A DNA stretch of 64,000 nucleotides, taken from Schaalia turicensis ACS-279-V-Col4 (GTDB lineage Bacteria > Actinomycetota > Actinomycetes > Actinomycetales > Actinomycetaceae). The notes under the pieces were generated by a model. The model did no database searches, was not told the DNA's origin, and was given only the letters and a program-made list of their open reading frames with translations. The stretch lies in NCBI RefSeq assembly GCF_000296505.1, contig NZ_JH815210.1:186001-250000 (forward strand), given 5' to 3'. Of the stretch, positions 60,668 to 64,000 are shown one piece after another (position 1 is the first letter of the stretch; each line of letters starts with the position of its first letter). The position numbers and the translations under genes are program-made.

Positions 60668-61732
60668 ATGCGAGCCTCGAATTCCCGCCCCACGATTAAA
60701 GACATCGCCAAAGTCGCCGGTGTTGGTGTGGTGACAGTGTCTCGTGCACTCAATAACAAGCCCGATATCTCCGACTCCACTCGCGAACGCATTGTGGCGC
60801 TCGCCGATCAGATGGGATATCGCCCCAACCGTCACGCTCGCTTCCTCAAGCTCTCTCACAATCCTGCGATTGCCCTGATCATCAAGGGTATCGATAATCC
60901 GTTCTTCCAACAGGTTCTCGATCCATTGGAAGCTATCGTCCGTGAAAAGAACTATCTTCTGACCGTCGTGAAGGTCCCCCACTGGGCTGACGAAGTCGAA
61001 GAGGCCACGAAGATCGTTGATGAAGAACTGATGGCGGGAGCTATTTTCCTTGGCGGCTCTTTCCGCCACGAAGCATCCGTCTTCAAGAAGTTCAACGTGC
61101 CTTTCGTGCTTTCCACGGTGTCACGTCTGCCCAAGGTTGATGATTCGGCGTATTCGTCTGTAGCCGTTGATGACCAAGAAGAAGCTACCCGCGCTGTCCA
61201 ACACCTGATTGACTTGGGGCATACAACGATTGCCGCCCTTGGCGTTCCCGAAGGGGATGCTTCTGTTGGCGCCCAGCGCATCACCGGCTATCGACAGGCT
61301 CTTTCAAATGCCGGTATTCCGCTTGATGACGATCTGATTCGCTTCGAAACACGCGAGCAGATGAACCCCTACACCTACGAACACGGATATCACTTGGCGA
61401 AGCGCCTGCTTCAAGAGCGTCCCGATGTGACCGCGATTTTTGCCATCGCGGATGTTCTCGCGATTGGTGCAATGCGCGCAATTCGCGAAGCGGGTTTGTC
61501 GATTCCTGATGACATGTCCATCATTGGTTTTGACGGTATTACGATCGGCCAGTTTGTCGAACCTGAACTGACGACTGTCGTTCAGCCTCCCCTTGAGATC
61601 GCTCGCCTGACCTGCGATGTCTTATTCGAGCAGATCAATGATTCCGCACCGGTCCGCCACGTCTTTGTTCCCGCCACGATTCATGCTGGTGGCACGACTG
61701 CTCCCCTGGTTCAGAGCGGAGAAGCCAAGTGA
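60668..61732 (+). CDS. LacI-family transcriptional regulator
   Basis: 354 residues. N-terminal helix-turn-helix and hinge: TIKDIAKVAGVGVVTVSRALN at 8-28 (first 20 cited in effect), then MGYRPNRHARFLK; the periplasmic-binding-protein-like effector domain follows (IALIIKGIDNPFFQQVL near 62). Probably represses the adjacent sugar operon from O1/O2 and releases in response to the transported sugar or a derivative. Coupled to the next gene by GTGA. Confidence 0.9.
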   Translation: MRASNSRPTIKDIAKVAGVGVVTVSRALNNKPDISDSTRERIVALADQMGYRPNRHARFLKLSHNPAIALIIKGIDNPFFQQVLDPLEAIVREKNYLLTVVKVPHWADEVEEATKIVDEELMAGAIFLGGSFRHEASVFKKFNVPFVLSTVSRLPKVDDSAYSSVAVDDQEEATRAVQHLIDLGHTTIAALGVPEGDASVGAQRITGYRQALSNAGIPLDDDLIRFETREQMNPYTYEHGYHLAKRLLQERPDVTAIFAIADVLAIGAMRAIREAGLSIPDDMSIIGFDGITIGQFVEPELTTVVQPPLEIARLTCDVLFEQINDSAPVRHVFVPATIHAGGTTAPLVQSGEAK

Positions 61733-62400
61733 GCTCACGTTTTGGGCCTGATTCGTCAATCGCTCAGGTGCTGTCGTGGATTGCGGCGCTTGTGATGGCG
61801 AACGTTGTCGGTTTGCTCATTTCGCTACCCGTCGTCACTTTCGGTGTGGGTCTTGGTGTGATGACGCTGGTTTCGTTGCGTTTGATTGCTTCCGAGTCCA
61901 CGGCGATTGCCCCGGCCGTCGCTCAGGTTGTCCGCAAGGCAGCGTTGCCCGCGATTCTCCTTGCACTTATTGAAGGTCTTCTTTTCTCCCTACTGTTGTG
62001 GGAGTGGTCTGTGACGACGCATCTTGCTTCCCACTCAATGGCATTGATCGTTCGTGCGCTGATTGTGTTTGTGGTGCTGATTGCAGCGTTTACGCACGTG
62101 TGGGTCTGGCCGATGTTTGCTCACCGTTTGGCATACAGGGGACGCGTAAGCGTCAAAGATCTTCCGCGTTTGGCCAGCGCTGCGCTTTTGGCATCCGCGG
62201 CGAAGCTTCATCGGACTCTGTTGGCGTTGCTCGTTGTGGCTGGACCGCTTGTGCTGGCATCAATTTCACTGCCGTGGGCTATCCGTTTGCTTTTCTGGTT
62301 CGTCGTCTTCGGGATTGCCTTCGCCCAGTACGTCTGCGTGCTCGCTACCTACCCCGTGCTCTCCACCGATCAGGTTGACGAGGCTTCGAGCGAATCTTGA
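61729..62400 (+). CDS. YesL-like DUF624 membrane protein
   Basis: 223 residues with five or six hydrophobic helices. The N-terminal NVVGLLISLPVVTFGVGLGV resembles the LxSLPVVTxGPA signature of DUF624/YesL, a family that accompanies CUT1 sugar transporters and LacI regulators. Function unknown. Start GTG overlaps the lacI stop, so the two are co-expressed. Assignment is by motif and context. Confidence 0.75.
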   Translation: MSSRFGPDSSIAQVLSWIAALVMANVVGLLISLPVVTFGVGLGVMTLVSLRLIASESTAIAPAVAQVVRKAALPAILLALIEGLLFSLLLWEWSVTTHLASHSMALIVRALIVFVVLIAAFTHVWVWPMFAHRLAYRGRVSVKDLPRLASAALLASAAKLHRTLLALLVVAGPLVLASISLPWAIRLLFWFVVFGIAFAQYVCVLATYPVLSTDQVDEASSES

Positions 62401-62456
62401 TCCCTGGTCACGCTGGTCTAGCGTTGCTTTGGCGTGTTCATGCTCTTCATTCTTGA

Positions 62457-62485
62457 GTGACATCTCAATAAAAACGCGTTAGGGT
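62457..62485 (+). promoter_or_regulatory. Promoter of mntH (leaderless)
   Basis: -35 GTGACA (62457-62462, 5 of 6 to consensus), 17-base spacer, -10 TAGGGT (62480-62485), six bases, then ATG at 62492. Best complete promoter of the leaderless set. Confidence 0.65.
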
Positions 62486-62491
62486 TCCGGT

Positions 62492-63769
62492 ATGCCGAAA
62501 CTTGATTCTACGGAGATGCAGTCGCATACTCCAGGCACATCAAAGACCCATCACCCGTCGCTTGCGACACTGCTGGGTCCTGCATTCGTTGCGGCAATCG
62601 CCTACGTGGACCCTGGGAATGTTGCAGCAAACATTACCGCCGGCGCACGCTACAGCTACCTGCTGGTATGGGTTCTTCTAGCATCCAACCTTGCAGCAAT
62701 GCTCATTCAATACTTGAGCGCAAAGCTGGGCCTAGTCACGCGGCAATCACTGCCCGCTCTTCTCGGCACACGTTTGAAAAAACGCGCACGCATTGGCTAC
62801 TGGCTTCAAGCAGAAGTCGTTGCAGCCGCAACTGACTTAGCGGAAGTCATCGGCGGAGCTCTAGCACTTCACCTCCTTTTCGGGCTCCCGCTTCTTACCG
62901 GCGGAATCATTGTCGGTGTCGTTTCAACATTGTTGTTAACCCTGCAAGGTAGCGGGACACAAAAGATCTTTGAACGCGTCATCATCGGCCTTTTGGTCAT
63001 CATCACAATCGGATTCCTTGCAGGACTGGCCATTGCTCCGCCAGACGGCCCGTCAGTTGTGGCCGGCCTCGTCCCCCGATTTGCTGGCACGGACTCGGTT
63101 CTCGTCGCAGCGTCCATGCTTGGCGCAACCGTGATGCCACACGCGATTTACCTGCATTCCTCGCTGGTGAACGACCACGACGAAAAAGCTCCTCGCGCGA
63201 ACCTGAAACATTACTTGCGAGCAACCCGGATTGATATCGTGTGGGCACTCGGATTGGCGGGAATCGTCAACATCGGTCTGCTTCTTCTCGCAGCATCCGC
63301 ACTATCAGGGGTCAGCGGAACAGACACCATTGAAGGTGCTCACACTGCAATCGCCAGTGCACTTGGACCGGTCGTTGCCATGATCTTCGCCGTTGGTCTC
63401 CTCGCGTCAGGCCTAGCATCGACATCCGTTGGCGCATACGCCGGTTCAGAAATCATGGCCGGATTGCTTCACATTCGGATCCCGCTGATTGTGCGACGAC
63501 TGATCACGCTAATCCCCGCCCTCATCATCCTCGGCATAGGGGCAGAACCGACGTGGGCATTGGTCGTCTCCCAAGTCATCCTGTCCTTCGGCATTCCCTT
63601 CGCGATTCTTCCTTTGATCCGCTACACGCGCCAGCCTTCGATTATGGGCGAGCACTCGAATGCGACGATCACGCAGGTTTGTGGAACTCTGATTGCCGTC
63701 GCAATCGTGGCACTCAACATTTTCCTTGTGGCGCTGACCTTAGCTCCCTACTTCGGATTCGACATCTAG
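62492..63769 (+). CDS. mntH: Nramp-family divalent metal (Mn2+) transporter
   Basis: 425 residues with about 11 membrane helices. The metal-binding DPGN (AYVDPGNVAANI near 38-49) and the helix-6 motif MPHAIYLHS near 211-219 are intact. Proton-coupled uptake of manganese (possibly iron). Cytosolic N-terminus of ~25 residues is hydrophilic. Monocistronic, between the sugar locus and a strong terminator. No MntR/DtxR box was recognised, though the promoter spacer could hold one. Confidence 0.93.
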   Translation: MPKLDSTEMQSHTPGTSKTHHPSLATLLGPAFVAAIAYVDPGNVAANITAGARYSYLLVWVLLASNLAAMLIQYLSAKLGLVTRQSLPALLGTRLKKRARIGYWLQAEVVAAATDLAEVIGGALALHLLFGLPLLTGGIIVGVVSTLLLTLQGSGTQKIFERVIIGLLVIITIGFLAGLAIAPPDGPSVVAGLVPRFAGTDSVLVAASMLGATVMPHAIYLHSSLVNDHDEKAPRANLKHYLRATRIDIVWALGLAGIVNIGLLLLAASALSGVSGTDTIEGAHTAIASALGPVVAMIFAVGLLASGLASTSVGAYAGSEIMAGLLHIRIPLIVRRLITLIPALIILGIGAEPTWALVVSQVILSFGIPFAILPLIRYTRQPSIMGEHSNATITQVCGTLIAVAIVALNIFLVALTLAPYFGFDI

Positions 63770-63808
63770 GGGCAGGCCCAACTGAGCTACTTGCCCTGTG
63801 ACAACGCG

Positions 63809-63842
63809 AATGGGGTCCCTCGGAAAACCGAGGGACCCCATT
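63809..63842. terminator. Bidirectional terminator between mntH and rpiB
   Basis: Perfect 15-bp stem (AATGGGGTCCCTCGG / CCGAGGGACCCCATT) with AAAA loop between convergent genes. Strongest hairpin in the window. Confidence 0.9.
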
Positions 63843-63872
63843 CTATTGAGTTTCAGCGTCTAACGACACCAC

Positions 63873-64000
63873 TCACTTTCGATGCGCTTCGTCGTAATCA
63901 TCCATTTCGGAAATACGACGCTGGTGACGTTCATCTTCAGAGAACGGGGTTTCGAGGAAGGCATCGATGAATGCCAGGCACTCTTCGACGGTGTGCTGAC
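63873..64000 (-). CDS. rpiB: Ribose-5-phosphate isomerase B, C-terminal end only
   Basis: Only the last ~42 codons lie in the window; the 5' end is beyond base 64000. The visible end, FIDAFLETPFSEDERHQRRI followed by a short acidic tail, matches the C-terminus of RpiB/LacAB-type isomerases (xDAFLxTPFSxxxRHxRRI), which interconvert ribose-5-P and ribulose-5-P. Convergent with mntH. Confidence 0.8.
   Translation of the reverse strand, partial: QHTVEECLAFIDAFLETPFSEDERHQRRISEMDDYDEAHRK

Noticed and set aside
1..64000. Search for tRNA, rRNA, CRISPR arrays, insertion sequences, prophage genes
   Set aside because: No tRNA-like T-loop/acceptor pattern, repeats-spacers, transposase or phage gene was recognised by reading.

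Overview
This 64 kb window is a core-genome stretch of a mid-GC (mid to upper 50s % by eye) Gram-positive actinobacterium. Gene content and order (miaA, miaB, recX, recA, clgR, pgsA, ftsK; rnj, dapA, dapB, M16 peptidase, pnp, rpsO; rimP, nusA, ylxR, infB, rbfA, truB, ribF; dnaG, dgt; glyS, zur, uppS, recO, era, corC, ybeY, phoH) match the classic actinobacterial arrangement. The presence of luxS, a CUT1 sugar transporter with a YesL-like protein, and the moderate GC point to the Actinomycetaceae (Actinomyces/Schaalia type); this placement is an inference. No mobile elements, CRISPR arrays, rRNA or tRNA genes were seen.

Layout. 1-10.4 kb: tRNA modification (miaA, miaB), two overlapping YbjN-like genes, SOS recombination (recA-recX behind a LexA box), the regulator clgR, phospholipid synthesis (pgsA) and chromosome segregation (ftsK). 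10.4-19.4 kb: a PfkB kinase, RNase J, the dapA and dapB lysine/diaminopimelate genes, an M16 peptidase and PNPase. 19.6-27.6 kb: rpsO, then two translation operons (rbfA-truB-ribF and rimP-nusA-ylxR-infB). 27.7-33.3 kb: a lipoprotein, a small conserved protein, luxS, dnaG and dgt. 33.4-38 kb: a catalytically dead GH13-like protein, then aroD, dusB, glyS. 38.2-42.1 kb: a zinc-uptake operon with a Zur box, zur itself and a DedA-like membrane protein. 42.1-51.1 kb: uppS-recO, leuA with a transcription attenuator, then the phoH-ybeY-corC-era-carbamate kinase operon. 51.1-57 kb: an HrpB-type helicase, lysA and argS. 57.4-62.4 kb: a sugar ABC operon without its own ATPase, plus LacI and a DUF624 protein. 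62.5-64 kb: mntH and the 3' end of rpiB.

Two regulatory observations stand out. First, a leuA attenuator: a 15-residue leader peptide with four consecutive Leu codons is followed by two mutually exclusive stem-loops. Second, many first genes of transcription units share one geometry, a TANNNT-like -10 box followed by 6 (sometimes 7) nucleotides and then directly ATG/GTG with no Shine-Dalgarno site. This implies widespread leaderless transcription and fixes several start codons (dgt, the 27.7 kb lipoprotein, clgR, miaA, dapA). Other items worth following are the degenerate GH13 protein, an acidic ~100-residue N-terminal extension on Era, His-rich segments on both ZnuA and ZnuC, and a pair of LacI-type operators about 14 helical turns apart in front of the sugar operon.
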